A stretch of 64,000 nt of DNA from Pedobacter westerhofensis (GCF_900182595.1 NZ_FXTN01000002.1:1-64000), one strand, 5' to 3'; shown: positions 16,077-24,015, numbered from the stretch's first letter. Notes: generated by a model not told the origin, from the letters alone. A program made the numbers and translations.

Positions 16077-17663
16077 CTAATGCGCGCCCGCTTCGGCCAG
16101 CGAAATCTTACGGGCCGATTTCCTTACAAAGATCAGGACAAAGGGTATGCAGATCAGGAAAAGCGTTCCTATCCACAGAAAGACATCCATATAAGAAAGC
16201 AGAGTAGATTGCTTTTGAACAGTAACTTCGAGGAGGTTATAAGCTGCGTGTCTGGCTCCTGCCAAATCATAACCCTGCGACTGGAACCGGGCAGTAAGCA
16301 GGTTTACCCTTTGCTGTACAGCCGGGTCATTTGCAGGCAGGTGACTAATCAGGGCAATACGATGCTGCTGCGACTGCCGTGAAACAAAGGTTGTAATGAG
16401 TGCTACGCCAAATGCGCCGCCAAGTTGCCGCAGCATCCCGGTAAGGGCCGCTCCCTGGCCAATCTCTTTTCCCTCTAAAGTGGATAGAGACATCGCGGTA
16501 ACTGGTACGAAAAGAAATCCGAGACCAAGAGCGCGGACAAATAATACCAGATACAGATTGCTGCTCCCGGTTTCAAGGGTAAGTAAATGATATGACCAGT
16601 AGCCGTAAACAAAAAATACAGCCATTCCAAGCGCAATCAGGTATTTGGACTGCGCACCGCGCTGGATCAGTTGCGATACAAGGGCAATCATCACTGCTGT
16701 AAATAAGGTTCCGGGCAGCAACAGCAAGCCCGACTGTAATGCAGTCCAGCCAAGCAGTCCCTGTGTATACAGGGGCAGCACAAAGGTAGTACCGAAGAGG
16801 CCGAACCCGATCAGGAAGGTGAGGATCGAGCCTATACGAAGATTGGTGTCACGGAGCACGCGCAGTTCCACAACAGGATATTGGTACACGAGTTCCCGCC
16901 AGATAAACAGCAGGATCCCCAATATCGCAATAACCGTAAGCAGGATGATCAGTTTACTGCTAAACCAGTCGTCTTCCTGGCCTTTCTCCAGCACGTATTG
17001 CAGGGAGGCCACACCGGCAGTGAGCAGGCCTATTCCCAGCCAGTCTACCTGGCTGGCCGGTCGTTTCTTTTCGTACCGGGGGCTTTTTACATATCGGATA
17101 GCCAGCACTGCTGCCAATAAACCGATGGGCACGTTGATATAGAAGATCAGGGGCCAGGAATAATTGTCGATCAGATAGCCGCCAAGCGTTGGGCCTATAC
17201 TTGGGCCAACTAACAGGCCTAAGGTATAAATCCCCTGGGCAATTGCCCTTTTCTCTGCGGGCCAGCTTTCGGCAATAATGGTTTGCGAGGTCACCAGCAA
17301 AGCGCCGCCACCCAGGCCCTGTATAAAGCGAAAGATCACCAGCTCCCAGATGCCCGTGGCGTGTCCGCATAAAAAAGAACAGATGGTGAAAATTAAAACC
17401 GAGGCCGCAAAATAATTCCGCCGCCCGAATTGCTGGGATAACCAGCTGGTCATTGGTACGATGATCACGTTGGCGAGGGAATAGGCGGTGATCACCCAGC
17501 CGATCTCGTTGACGGTTGCGCCAAGATTACCGCGCAGGTCGTTCAATGCCACATTGACGATCGTGGTGTCAATCAGTTCCAGCATTGCACAGACCACAGC
17601 GGTGATCGTAATGATGATCCGGCGCGATCCGTATTCTACAAGTGAATTAGCAGTTGTTTCCAT
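16077..17663 (-). CDS. DHA2-family drug:H+ antiporter (EmrB/QacA type)
   Basis: A protein of 528 residues with about 14 membrane helices. Typical DHA2 motifs are seen: LIDTTIVNVAL in helix 1, WVITAYSLANVIIVPMTSWL, the A-motif-like QFGRRNYFAAS, RFIQGLGGGALLVTSQ, and motif C GLLVGPSIGPTLGGYL. It exports amphiphilic or toxic compounds. It is the last gene of the OsmC-TrxB-MFS series, but a strong minus-strand terminator lies between trxB and this start, so it may be made mainly by read-through. No EmrA or TolC partner is adjacent. Confidence 0.92.
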   Translation of the reverse strand: METTANSLVEYGSRRIIITITAVVCAMLELIDTTIVNVALNDLRGNLGATVNEIGWVITAYSLANVIIVPMTSWLSQQFGRRNYFAASVLIFTICSFLCGHATGIWELVIFRFIQGLGGGALLVTSQTIIAESWPAEKRAIAQGIYTLGLLVGPSIGPTLGGYLIDNYSWPLIFYINVPIGLLAAVLAIRYVKSPRYEKKRPASQVDWLGIGLLTAGVASLQYVLEKGQEDDWFSSKLIILLTVIAILGILLFIWRELVYQYPVVELRVLRDTNLRIGSILTFLIGFGLFGTTFVLPLYTQGLLGWTALQSGLLLLPGTLFTAVMIALVSQLIQRGAQSKYLIALGMAVFFVYGYWSYHLLTLETGSSNLYLVLFVRALGLGFLFVPVTAMSLSTLEGKEIGQGAALTGMLRQLGGAFGVALITTFVSRQSQQHRIALISHLPANDPAVQQRVNLLTARFQSQGYDLAGARHAAYNLLEVTVQKQSTLLSYMDVFLWIGTLFLICIPFVLIFVRKSARKISLAEAGAH

Positions 17664-17671
17664 TTACGATT

Positions 17672-17709
17672 AAAAAAAATGCGAAGGCATGCCTTTTGGG
17701 CAGCCTTCG
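17672..17709 (-). terminator. Minus-strand terminator between trxB and the MFS gene
   Basis: On the minus strand CGAAGGC (709-703) pairs with GCCTTCG (688-682) around a 14-base loop, followed after CAT by eight T (679-672). It ends 9 bp before the MFS start codon. Its position inside an otherwise co-directional series suggests partial termination or attenuation. Confidence 0.75.
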
Positions 17710-17771
17710 GGTGGTGTAATGAATAGAAGAAATAGTTGCGGCAGCCTGAATTATCCGGCAATCCGGGGTTT

Positions 17772-18725
17772 TCAGACCAGCTCTGCTTCCCGGGCAGCCA
17801 GAAAGCGTTCTGCATCAAGTGCAGCCATACAGCCTGTTCCCGCCGCCGTAATCGCCTGGCGGTAGATATGGTCCTGCGCGTCACCGCAGCAAAACACGCC
17901 CGGAATAGCGGTAGATGTTCTGCCGGGCAGGGTCTTGATATACCCGGTTTCATCCATATCAAGCAGGCCCCTGAAAATATCAGTATTGGGCTGATGGCCA
18001 ATAGCAACGAACAGGCCCGAAACCGGGATATCCATTTCCTGCCGGGTGATACTATTCAAAACCCTGACGGCTGTGACATTCTTATCATTGCCAATGACCT
18101 CCGTGATTTCCGAATGATAGCGAACCTCGATATTTGGGGTGTTAAGGACGCGGTCGATCATAGACCTAGAAGCGCGGAATTCACCACGGCGGACAAACAT
18201 ATGAACCTTGCTCACGAGTTTGGAAAGATATGTTGCCTCTTCTGCAGCGGTGTCGCCACCTCCAACCAGTGCCACTTCCTGGCCCCTGAAAAAATACCCA
18301 TCGCATACTGCGCAGCCTGATACGCCAAAGCCATTGTACCTGGCCTCGGATTCAAGCCCCAGCCATTTGGCGGAAGCACCGGTTGAAATGATCACGGTGT
18401 CGGCCACCACGGTTTTGGTCTCGTCGATCGTTACCTGAAAGGGATAACTGCTGAAGTCTACCCCACTCACATAGCCAAACCTGATTTCGGTGCCAAAGCG
18501 CATTGCCTGTTTCTGGAGGTCTTCCATCATCTCCGGACCAAGGATTCCGTTTGGATATCCCGGAAAGTTTTCTACTTCAGTAGTTTGGGTGAGCTGTCCC
18601 CCAGGGTTCATGCCTGTATATATGACGGGTTGAAGACCGGAACGGGCAGCATATATTGCGGCTGTATAGCCGGCAGGTCCCGATCCAATGATCAGGCACC
18701 TGATGTGTTCTGTTTCTGTTTGCAT
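17772..18725 (-). CDS. trxB: Thioredoxin-disulfide reductase
   Basis: A protein of 317 residues, the normal size. FAD-binding GSGPAGYTAAIYAARSG at about 14-30, NADPH-binding GGGDTAAEEA in the central domain, the redox pair Cys138/Cys141 in CAVCDGYFF, and the C-terminal FAD motif FCCGDAQDHIYRQAITAAGTG. It uses NADPH to reduce cytoplasmic thioredoxin, the electron source for DsbD-type proteins and peroxiredoxins. It lies 53 bp downstream of the OsmC gene and is presumably cotranscribed from site e. Confidence 0.95.
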   Translation of the reverse strand: MQTETEHIRCLIIGSGPAGYTAAIYAARSGLQPVIYTGMNPGGQLTQTTEVENFPGYPNGILGPEMMEDLQKQAMRFGTEIRFGYVSGVDFSSYPFQVTIDETKTVVADTVIISTGASAKWLGLESEARYNGFGVSGCAVCDGYFFRGQEVALVGGGDTAAEEATYLSKLVSKVHMFVRRGEFRASRSMIDRVLNTPNIEVRYHSEITEVIGNDKNVTAVRVLNSITRQEMDIPVSGLFVAIGHQPNTDIFRGLLDMDETGYIKTLPGRTSTAIPGVFCCGDAQDHIYRQAITAAGTGCMAALDAERFLAAREAELV

Positions 18726-18778
18726 AATAAAATTGAATTGACCGGGCAGCAGCTATACACGCACTGCCCGGGATATAT

Positions 18779-19204
18779 TTATTCCTGATAACTTACAGTA
18801 AGTTCTATCTGTACAGCAGACAATGCTTTGGAGATCAGGCAATTGTTTTTGGCCATCAGGGCGACTTCTCCGAACCGCTCTGCTGACAGATCTTCGATCG
18901 CTGTTGCAGAAAGCTCAAGGTTAACCTTAGTGATACTACCTGTAGACATATCCAGTGTTACAGTAGCTGTTGTATTCAGCTCTGCCGGAGCGAAGTTCTG
19001 TTGCGTTAAGGCATGGGAAAGGGCCATGGTGAAACAACCGGCGTGGGCCGCTGCAAGCAATTCTTCCGGATTGGTGCCTATTCCATCTGCGAAACGGGTG
19101 TTGAATGAATATTGTACATGATCTAGTACCTGGCTTTGAGTGGATATGGTGCCTTGCCCCATTTTGATATCGCCTTGCCAGAAGGCTTTTGCTGTTCTTT
19201 GCAT
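18779..19204 (-). CDS. OsmC-type organic hydroperoxide reductase
   Basis: A protein of 141 residues from the ATG at 19204. A longer frame to 19258 would run through the promoter and operator, so I rejected it. Family marks: [24 protein letters not shown] with Cys57 and NNCLISKAL with Cys122. These are the two reactive cysteines of OsmC (positions close to 59 and 125 in E. coli). The C-P of CPxSK is replaced by C-L. The protein reduces organic hydroperoxides in the cytoplasm. It is the first gene of the OsmC-trxB(-MFS) operon behind site e. Confidence 0.9.
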   Translation of the reverse strand: MQRTAKAFWQGDIKMGQGTISTQSQVLDHVQYSFNTRFADGIGTNPEELLAAAHAGCFTMALSHALTQQNFAPAELNTTATVTLDMSTGSITKVNLELSATAIEDLSAERFGEVALMAKNNCLISKALSAVQIELTVSYQE

Positions 19205-19223
19205 GATTTTACAATTTGTGATG

Positions 19224-19267
19224 TAAAAGTCCGGCAAATACCAGGATTCTTTTTTCACTTAAGTTAA
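19224..19267 (-). promoter_or_regulatory. ACTTAAGT-type activator site and -7 element, site e
   Basis: On the minus strand TTTAACTTAAGTGAAAAAA (core 19264-19257, centre 19260.5) is followed by GACTTTTA at 19231-19224. Centre-to-element distance is 29.5 bp; the element keeps A at position 2 and TTT at 5-7 but has A instead of the final G. The predicted start near 19219 leaves a 15-nt leader to the OsmC ATG, which supports that start codon. Confidence 0.7.
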
Positions 19268-19294
19268 ACCAGGCATAATATTTAGTCCATTCTA

Positions 19295-20059
19295 TTATAG
19301 ATTCATTCCCCCGGAGGCCTCAATACGCTGTGCTGTGATCCAGCTGGCATCTGCTGTGCACAGGAAAGTAACTACGCCGCCGATGTCACTCGCCTCTCCG
19401 ATACGTCCCAAGGCAGTTGCTGCCAAAGTATTGGCCCTGAAAAGGGGATTGTCCCTCACCAGTCCGCCGCCAAAGTCGGTGGCGATAGGGCCGGGCGCTA
19501 CGGTATTAACTCTGATTCTCCTTGGGGAAAGCTCCTTGGCCTGGTACCGGGTAAGTGTTTCCACTGCGCCTTTCATCGCCGCATAGGCAGAAAATCCGGC
19601 AACGCTGGCTTGGGCAAGCCGGCTGGACATATTGACGATCGCCCCGCCATCGTGTATAAAAGCAAGGCTCTGCTGGGTGAAAAAGTAAAGTCCTTTAAAA
19701 TGCACGTTCAACAGGTAATCAAACTGTTCTTCTGTAGTTTCTTCGTAAGTTGCATGCAGCCCAACACCTGCATTATTGATCAGGTAGTCGAAACGGCCGG
19801 CACCAAACTCTTTCTGCAGGAGCACCTCAAGCTCCTTAAAAAAAACAGTAAACTTTTTGATCTGCACGATATCAAATTGTAGTGCAACAGCATGAACGCC
19901 TGCCTGTTTCAATTCTTCTACCACCTGTAGTGCAGCTTCTTTGTTTGTCTGATACGTAAAAATGATGTTTACACCCTTTGCCGCGAGTTTTAGCGCAATG
20001 TTTGCTCCCAATCCGCGGCTTCCGCCAGTGATCAAAGCGATTTTCTTTGTTTCTGTCAT
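19295..20059 (-). CDS. Short-chain dehydrogenase/reductase
   Basis: A protein of 254 residues from the ATG at 20059; the frame to 20104 adds an unconserved leader. It is a classical SDR: cofactor motif TGGSRGLG (11-18), NNAG (95-98), catalytic Ser about 145, Tyr159 and Lys163 in SAYAAMKG. It reduces or oxidises a small carbonyl or alcohol with NAD(P). It is a paralogue of the SDR at 33491-34255, of the same length, and like it is accompanied by an AraC-type gene. The AraC gene lies 65 bp upstream on the same strand. No ACTTAAGT site precedes this pair. Confidence 0.9.
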   Translation of the reverse strand: MTETKKIALITGGSRGLGANIALKLAAKGVNIIFTYQTNKEAALQVVEELKQAGVHAVALQFDIVQIKKFTVFFKELEVLLQKEFGAGRFDYLINNAGVGLHATYEETTEEQFDYLLNVHFKGLYFFTQQSLAFIHDGGAIVNMSSRLAQASVAGFSAYAAMKGAVETLTRYQAKELSPRRIRVNTVAPGPIATDFGGGLVRDNPLFRANTLAATALGRIGEASDIGGVVTFLCTADASWITAQRIEASGGMNL

Positions 20060-20123
20060 GTTGTATTTTGTTTGAATTACAGATACAAATTTAGACAGCA
20101 GCACGCTGGGGACCTTTAGCCGA

Positions 20124-20978
20124 TTAATGGCTTTGATTGGACAATTGATGGTTTATATTTCTGAAATCCATAGCAGTTATGCCGGTATGTTTTTTAAAGA
20201 AGCGTGAGAAATAGGCATGGTCTTCATAGCCTAAATCATATGCGATTTGTTTTACATTCCGCGAGGTATAATACAGCATCCTTTTGGCTTCCAGTAGTAT
20301 TTCCTGGTTGATCCAGTAACTGGCCGGAAAGCCGGTGATTTCTTTTACTGCTTCGTTCAGATACAGGGGTGTGATATGTACCAGTGACGCATAAGCCTTA
20401 ACCTGCTTCAGTTCTTTGAATTTTTCGCGAACAAGGCTTTTAAAGTGGATAACGAGGCTGTGCTTATGACCGCCGGAATACCTGACATTGGGCTGGTTTT
20501 GTAAAATCTGTGACGCGATCATACCTGATAGTGTCGCGATAAGTGTTTCCGTAAGGGGCTTTAGAAGGGGCAATGATTCCTGTTTCAGCATCTGATCAAG
20601 GACAGTTACGATCCTGAATACCGGATCGCTTTGGATGGTTGCGCAGTTTTGAAACGCGTTGAGGTACACATCGAAGATTTCGCGGTACTGGCCTGGGATC
20701 AGCCGGCTATCCGCAAAAACCAGCCAGCCTTCTGAGTGTTCAAAGTTGATATACCGGTGTACCTGGCCGGGGGCGATGTAACATAAGGAAGGCCCATCCA
20801 AAATCATTTCCTTATAATCTACTTCCCAGGTAAATGAACCGCCTTCCTGTATCAAAAACATATAATGGTCATCCCTGTGGGGTAGGGGACCGGTATAACC
20901 CGCTTCGCTGACCGGCAGTACATCAACACCGCTGGCATCCAGCTCATCCTGATGTAAACTAATTTTGTCACTTTTCAT
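20124..20978 (-). CDS. AraC-family transcriptional regulator
   Basis: A protein of 284 residues from the ATG at 20978; the frame to 21008 is a longer alternative. N-terminal cupin-like domain (about 15-150, with GGSFTWEVDYKEM and PGQVHRYI) and a C-terminal double HTH (about 185-280) ending in ARMLYYTSRNVKQIAYDLGY, followed by the typical F-R-F-KK and G-T segment. It lies directly upstream of an SDR gene on the same strand and probably regulates it. The inducer is unknown. Confidence 0.9.
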   Translation of the reverse strand: MKSDKISLHQDELDASGVDVLPVSEAGYTGPLPHRDDHYMFLIQEGGSFTWEVDYKEMILDGPSLCYIAPGQVHRYINFEHSEGWLVFADSRLIPGQYREIFDVYLNAFQNCATIQSDPVFRIVTVLDQMLKQESLPLLKPLTETLIATLSGMIASQILQNQPNVRYSGGHKHSLVIHFKSLVREKFKELKQVKAYASLVHITPLYLNEAVKEITGFPASYWINQEILLEAKRMLYYTSRNVKQIAYDLGYEDHAYFSRFFKKHTGITAMDFRNINHQLSNQSH

Positions 20979-21100
20979 CTGATCTCTTCTGCTGAAGGTA
21001 TACTGCAAAAGTAATCACAGCTTTGCTCAGTTGCAGAAAATAATTTGTGGGCAATAAAAAACATTTTCTGTAATGATTTTTTAGGAAAAAAAACCCAGGG

Positions 21101-21146
21101 TTTTCACTTAAGTTAAAAAAGCAAAGTGTTGTGTTGCCGTAATTTA
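21101..21146 (+). promoter_or_regulatory. ACTTAAGT-type activator site, site f, in front of a dead gene
   Basis: TTTTCACTTAAGTTAAAAA (core 21106-21113, centre 21109.5) with GTAATTTA at 21139-21146, 29.5 bp from the centre. TTT is kept but the A at position 2 and the final G are lost, the weakest -7 element of the eight, in line with decay of the gene it served. Testing the opposite direction gives no TTT at the corresponding place. Confidence 0.6.
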
Positions 21147-21157
21147 CGTGCAAATAA

Positions 21158-21315
21158 TTGAAGATTAGGAAACATTATGATGCCATAGTGATCGGCTCGG
21201 GACAGGCCGGATTACCTATCCTACCTATTCAGAGTCGCTGAATAATCTGTTTATGAAGCTGGGAAACGAATCGAAAGATTTTACCAGGTTATTTATCCGC
21301 CATTGCGGCGGGTAA
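21158..21315 (+). pseudogene. Remnant of an FAD-dependent pyridine nucleotide-disulfide oxidoreductase
   Basis: From a TTG at 21158 the plus strand reads KHYDAIVIGSGQAG, the N-terminal FAD-binding Rossmann motif of mercuric-reductase-like flavoproteins. Within a few codons a frame change leads into PTYSESLNNLFMKLGNE, the end of the dimerisation domain, and a stop at 21313. About 14 N-terminal and 35 C-terminal codons of a protein of some 450 residues remain, so a large internal deletion joined the two ends near 21212-21220. The promoter palindrome is still in place. The family assignment is from the two motifs only. Confidence 0.8.
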
Positions 21316-21319
21316 TAAT

Positions 21320-21895
21320 CTATATTCTGCAGTTAATCGATCCTGTTTGCAGGAGTTCATTGTGCAGGAATTTCCGGATGTCATCTACGGGCAGGTGGTC
21401 GCCCAGGTACTGATTATAATAGGGGTACACAATGATACCTGCTTCGTCAATCAGGAAGTCGGCCCCTAATAGATTGAGATGCCCTTCAGGCTCAAATTTT
21501 TCCTTAAACAGCTTGTGTCCTTCCTTCGCTTTTGCATAGGCACCTTTGTACATCGAAAACAAGATCTTCAGGGTATTGAGCTCGATATCATATAAAGTAT
21601 AAAGGTCAAATCCGGGATTGGGGATGATATGTGCGTAAAACGATTCATTGGCGCTGTAGCGCTTTAAGTTTTCTATTGAGCTTTCATATACCGCAAGAAC
21701 AACCAGGCCCATCTCCCTGAAATATCCGTCCATCTGCTGCAGTTGCAGGAAACGAAGATTGGTAAAGGGGCAGGCTACATGCCTGTAAAATGTAAGGAGT
21801 ACTTTTCTGCCTCTGAAAGAGCTGAGTTTTACCGGGTTCCCTGACAGGTCTGTAATGTGAAAATCAGGAGCCGGTTGGTTGGCAAGTAACGACAT
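21320..21895 (-). CDS. Peroxiredoxin-like (AhpC/TSA-type) protein
   Basis: A protein of 191 residues with a redoxin fold: APDFHITDLSGNPVKLSSFRG at the N-terminus and the active-site region TFYRHVACPFTNLR, with a single N-terminal cysteine in the peroxidatic position. It lacks a close resolving cysteine, and the sequence around the active site belongs to a peroxiredoxin-like branch rather than classical AhpC. Cytoplasmic, no signal peptide. It ends 4 bp from the end of the convergent flavoprotein remnant. It is probably the downstream gene of the hydrolase transcript (52 bp gap, same strand), which would bring it under site g. Confidence 0.8.
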   Translation of the reverse strand: MSLLANQPAPDFHITDLSGNPVKLSSFRGRKVLLTFYRHVACPFTNLRFLQLQQMDGYFREMGLVVLAVYESSIENLKRYSANESFYAHIIPNPGFDLYTLYDIELNTLKILFSMYKGAYAKAKEGHKLFKEKFEPEGHLNLLGADFLIDEAGIIVYPYYNQYLGDHLPVDDIRKFLHNELLQTGSINCRI

Positions 21896-21946
21896 ATGAA
21901 GCGCATTATGCCGGCAGTTGTTAAACCACCGGCTGTTGTGAATTGA

Positions 21947-22795
21947 TTATTTTATGATTTGCAAAAGGATTGCGGTTACCTGATCAGGGACAGAAAGAAA
22001 AGGGCAATGACCTGAATCAAGGGTAAATACGTTTTTGATGCCATGTTCAGCTACAATTTTCTTTTGAAGTTCGTAGGGGGCAACCAAATCCTTTGTGGTA
22101 TGGATATAGTATTTTGGGAGCGCAGCCGCTGCCGGATTATTCTTTAATACGATCTTTTCCATTTGTGGGTGGAGAGGCTCCGGCCTGTTATTGGCAATCA
22201 GCAATTGTTTGACTTCCTCCGAGCCGTCCTGGCAGAAAATTGAAAATACTTTGTCGTTAGATATACTGCCGGTGAGGCCATCTGCGGATGGGGTTACATT
22301 GGGAAAAAGTTGTGAACTTGCGTCCATGCCCACGATATCATCTAAAGACTGTCCGTTTTTAGGAATTGCTGCGGCAATATATACCATCTTTTCGATGTGT
22401 TCGGGAATGGAATCCGCTACCCCTGTAATTACAGAACCACCTGCACTGTGGGCTACAAGTACAACTTTGCCGCTGATGCCTGTGATGGCAGAAATTACTT
22501 TGTTACGGTACGAATTAAGCGTAAGAGTTGCCACAGGGGTTTGGTCTGAACCATGTCCCGGAAGTTCCACAACCACCACCTTTTGTCCTGCGGCCTCGAG
22601 CTGGGCTTTTACGTATTTCCAGGCATATGCTCCCTGGAAAGCGCCATGCACAAGCACAAAGGTTTTAGTTTGTGGAGGAGCAGGGTTATGGTCGTCATCT
22701 TTATCACAGCCCGTCATCGACAGCAGAAAGGCAAATGCCAGTATAAATGCAGCCATTACAGGGACTGCAAATTTTCTTGTTTTGTTTGTATTCAT
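21947..22795 (-). CDS. Alpha/beta-hydrolase lipoprotein
   Basis: A protein of 282 residues. The signal peptide ends in a lipobox with Cys30 (LLSMTGC), so it is anchored in the envelope. The hydrolase fold shows the oxyanion region VLVHGAFQGAYAW, nucleophile Ser117 in LVAHSAGGS, an Asp in KDLVAPYE and a terminal His in LDSGHCPF. It resembles the salicylate/methyl-ester esterase-like AB hydrolases. The substrate is unknown. It has an ACTTAAGT site with a perfect -7 element (site g). Confidence 0.88.
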   Translation of the reverse strand: MNTNKTRKFAVPVMAAFILAFAFLLSMTGCDKDDDHNPAPPQTKTFVLVHGAFQGAYAWKYVKAQLEAAGQKVVVVELPGHGSDQTPVATLTLNSYRNKVISAITGISGKVVLVAHSAGGSVITGVADSIPEHIEKMVYIAAAIPKNGQSLDDIVGMDASSQLFPNVTPSADGLTGSISNDKVFSIFCQDGSEEVKQLLIANNRPEPLHPQMEKIVLKNNPAAAALPKYYIHTTKDLVAPYELQKKIVAEHGIKNVFTLDSGHCPFLSVPDQVTAILLQIIK

Positions 22796-22817
22796 GATAT
22801 TTCTTTTTTAACTGTTG

Positions 22818-22863
22818 CAAATATCAGGGTTCATCTGCTGCATGTTTTTCACCTAAGTTAAGA
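22818..22863 (-). promoter_or_regulatory. ACTTAAGT-type activator site and -7 element, site g
   Basis: On the minus strand TCTTAACTTAGGTGAAAAA (core ACTTAGGT 22858-22851, centre 22854.5) and GATATTTG at 22825-22818. Centre-to-element distance is 29.5 bp. The predicted start near 22813 gives an 18-nt leader to the hydrolase ATG. Confidence 0.72.
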
Positions 22864-22973
22864 CCGGGATTTTTTTCAGTACAGCAGCCGGATGTAATTA
22901 CGAATTTGTCATGACCGGGAATTAACCTGTTTGTTTCTGCTATGATCAGATCTTTTCTTAATTTCAGGGCATA

Positions 22974-23019
22974 AATTAACTTAAGTTAAAATGGCGTTGG
23001 ATTTAATTGTCCAAATTTG
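22974..23019 (+). promoter_or_regulatory. ACTTAAGT-type activator site and -7 element, site h (autoregulation)
   Basis: AATTAACTTAAGTTAAAAT (core 22979-22986, centre 22982.5), perfect palindrome core and inner flanks, then CAAATTTG at 23012-23019. Centre-to-element distance is 29.5 bp. The predicted start near 23024 gives a 53-nt leader to the Crp/Fnr gene at 23077, implying that the regulator activates its own synthesis. Confidence 0.75.
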
Positions 23020-23076
23020 GCGCGCTCGCCCGATGTTGTTCTCAAGAAGGCCGTTTTGAAAAATTAAGAATTGATC

Positions 23077-23664
23077 ATGAATGACAAAAATGAAATTATA
23101 GCCCAGCATCTGCGCAATTTTGCCTCGCTGACAGATAAGGATATTGCCCAGGGACAACAGTTCTGGAAACCGCGGTCGATAAAAAAAGGGGATTTTTTCA
23201 ATATGCAGATGATGGTCTGCAATGATCTTGGATTGGTAGTTAAAGGAATCTTTCGAATATATTACCATGATCCAAAAACGGACACGGATAAAAACCTGTT
23301 TTTCTTTTCAGAAAATCAGTTTGTGGTGTCTTTCAGAAGCTTCATCTCCCAAAACCCCTGCTGGTATTATATCGAAGCAATGGAAGATTCTGAAATTGTT
23401 TTTATATCCTATAAGGACCTGAACGGTCTGTATGATACCAATGCCAACTGGGCAAAGTTTGGCAGGCTGCTGGCGGAACTGTTTTTCGCGTATGCACAAA
23501 CACGCACCGAAGAATTTGTGTTTTTCTCACATGAGGAACGATACCTGAGGTTGCTGGAGGAACACCCAAATATTATAGAGCGTATTCCTTCATATCATAT
23601 TTCTTCTTTTTTAGGTATCACAAATCCATCACTGAGCAGGATCAGAAAGCGCATCAAAAAGTAA
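23077..23664 (+). CDS. Crp/Fnr-fold regulator, candidate master of the ACTTAAGT regulon
   Basis: A protein of 195 residues from the ATG at 23077 (a TTG two codons earlier is possible). Beta-roll domain (about 25-120) and C-terminal HTH (about 160-190) with recognition segment ITNPSLSRIRKR. The only cysteines are Cys48 (VCNDLG) and Cys95 (PCWYY), both kept in the 7130 paralogue. It lies at the end of a cluster of thiol-redox genes and has the palindrome in its own promoter. I infer that it binds TTTnACTTAAGTnAAA as a dimer and activates at class II spacing, with the cysteines as a possible sensor. No Fe-S cluster motif of Fnr and no cAMP cassette is visible. Confidence 0.85.
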   Translation: MNDKNEIIAQHLRNFASLTDKDIAQGQQFWKPRSIKKGDFFNMQMMVCNDLGLVVKGIFRIYYHDPKTDTDKNLFFFSENQFVVSFRSFISQNPCWYYIEAMEDSEIVFISYKDLNGLYDTNANWAKFGRLLAELFFAYAQTRTEEFVFFSHEERYLRLLEEHPNIIERIPSYHISSFLGITNPSLSRIRKRIKK

Positions 23665-23745
23665 TGGGCCCACATCCCTTCCATGAAAGAAAACAATGTC
23701 TGATTTTATGTGTTGATTGATCTGAATTTACCATACTGAAAGCAT

Positions 23746-24009
23746 ATGATCAACAAAGAGGATGAACTGTTCAATGAACAGGGAAATGATGAAAACGAAA
23801 ATACGGATTTAAAAGGCTCCAACACGGTCAAAGATCCTGATGAATGGACTACCGGGGACGAACCCATGACCGGAGCGCAGCATTCTTATCTGAAAACACT
23901 GTCTGACGAGGCAAAGGAAGATTTTGATGAAACCCTCAGTAAATCTGAAGCATCAAAACGTATTGACGAGTTACAGCACAAAACTGGCAGAGGTTTAGAA
24001 AACAAATAA
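23746..24009 (+). CDS. Small acidic protein with DUF3072 motif
   Basis: A protein of 87 residues, very acidic at the N-terminus, then DEWTTGDEPMTGAQHSYLKT and a helix DEAKEDFDETLSKSEASKRIDELQ ending KTGRGL. This matches the DUF3072 pattern (TGDEPMTGAQ, then E/D-rich helix, then SKxxASxxID-LQ). It is soluble, with no signal peptide and no known function. It is followed by a strong hairpin terminator. Confidence 0.8.
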   Translation: MINKEDELFNEQGNDENENTDLKGSNTVKDPDEWTTGDEPMTGAQHSYLKTLSDEAKEDFDETLSKSEASKRIDELQHKTGRGLENK

Positions 24010-24015
24010 ACATAT

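Noticed and set aside
16645-17142. Plus-strand frame of 165 codons opposite the MFS gene
   Set aside because: Arg/Ser/Pro-rich translation typical of an antisense shadow; the minus-strand transporter is unambiguous.
18921-18934. TTAACCTTAGTGAT, similar to site c, inside the OsmC gene
   Set aside because: It lies within a coding sequence, lacks the outer AAA/TTT flank, and no -7-like 8-mer is present at 29.5 bp in the minus direction.
18779-19258. Longer start of the OsmC gene at 19258
   Set aside because: It would place the operator and -7 element inside the coding region; the ATG at 19204 gives the normal family N-terminus.
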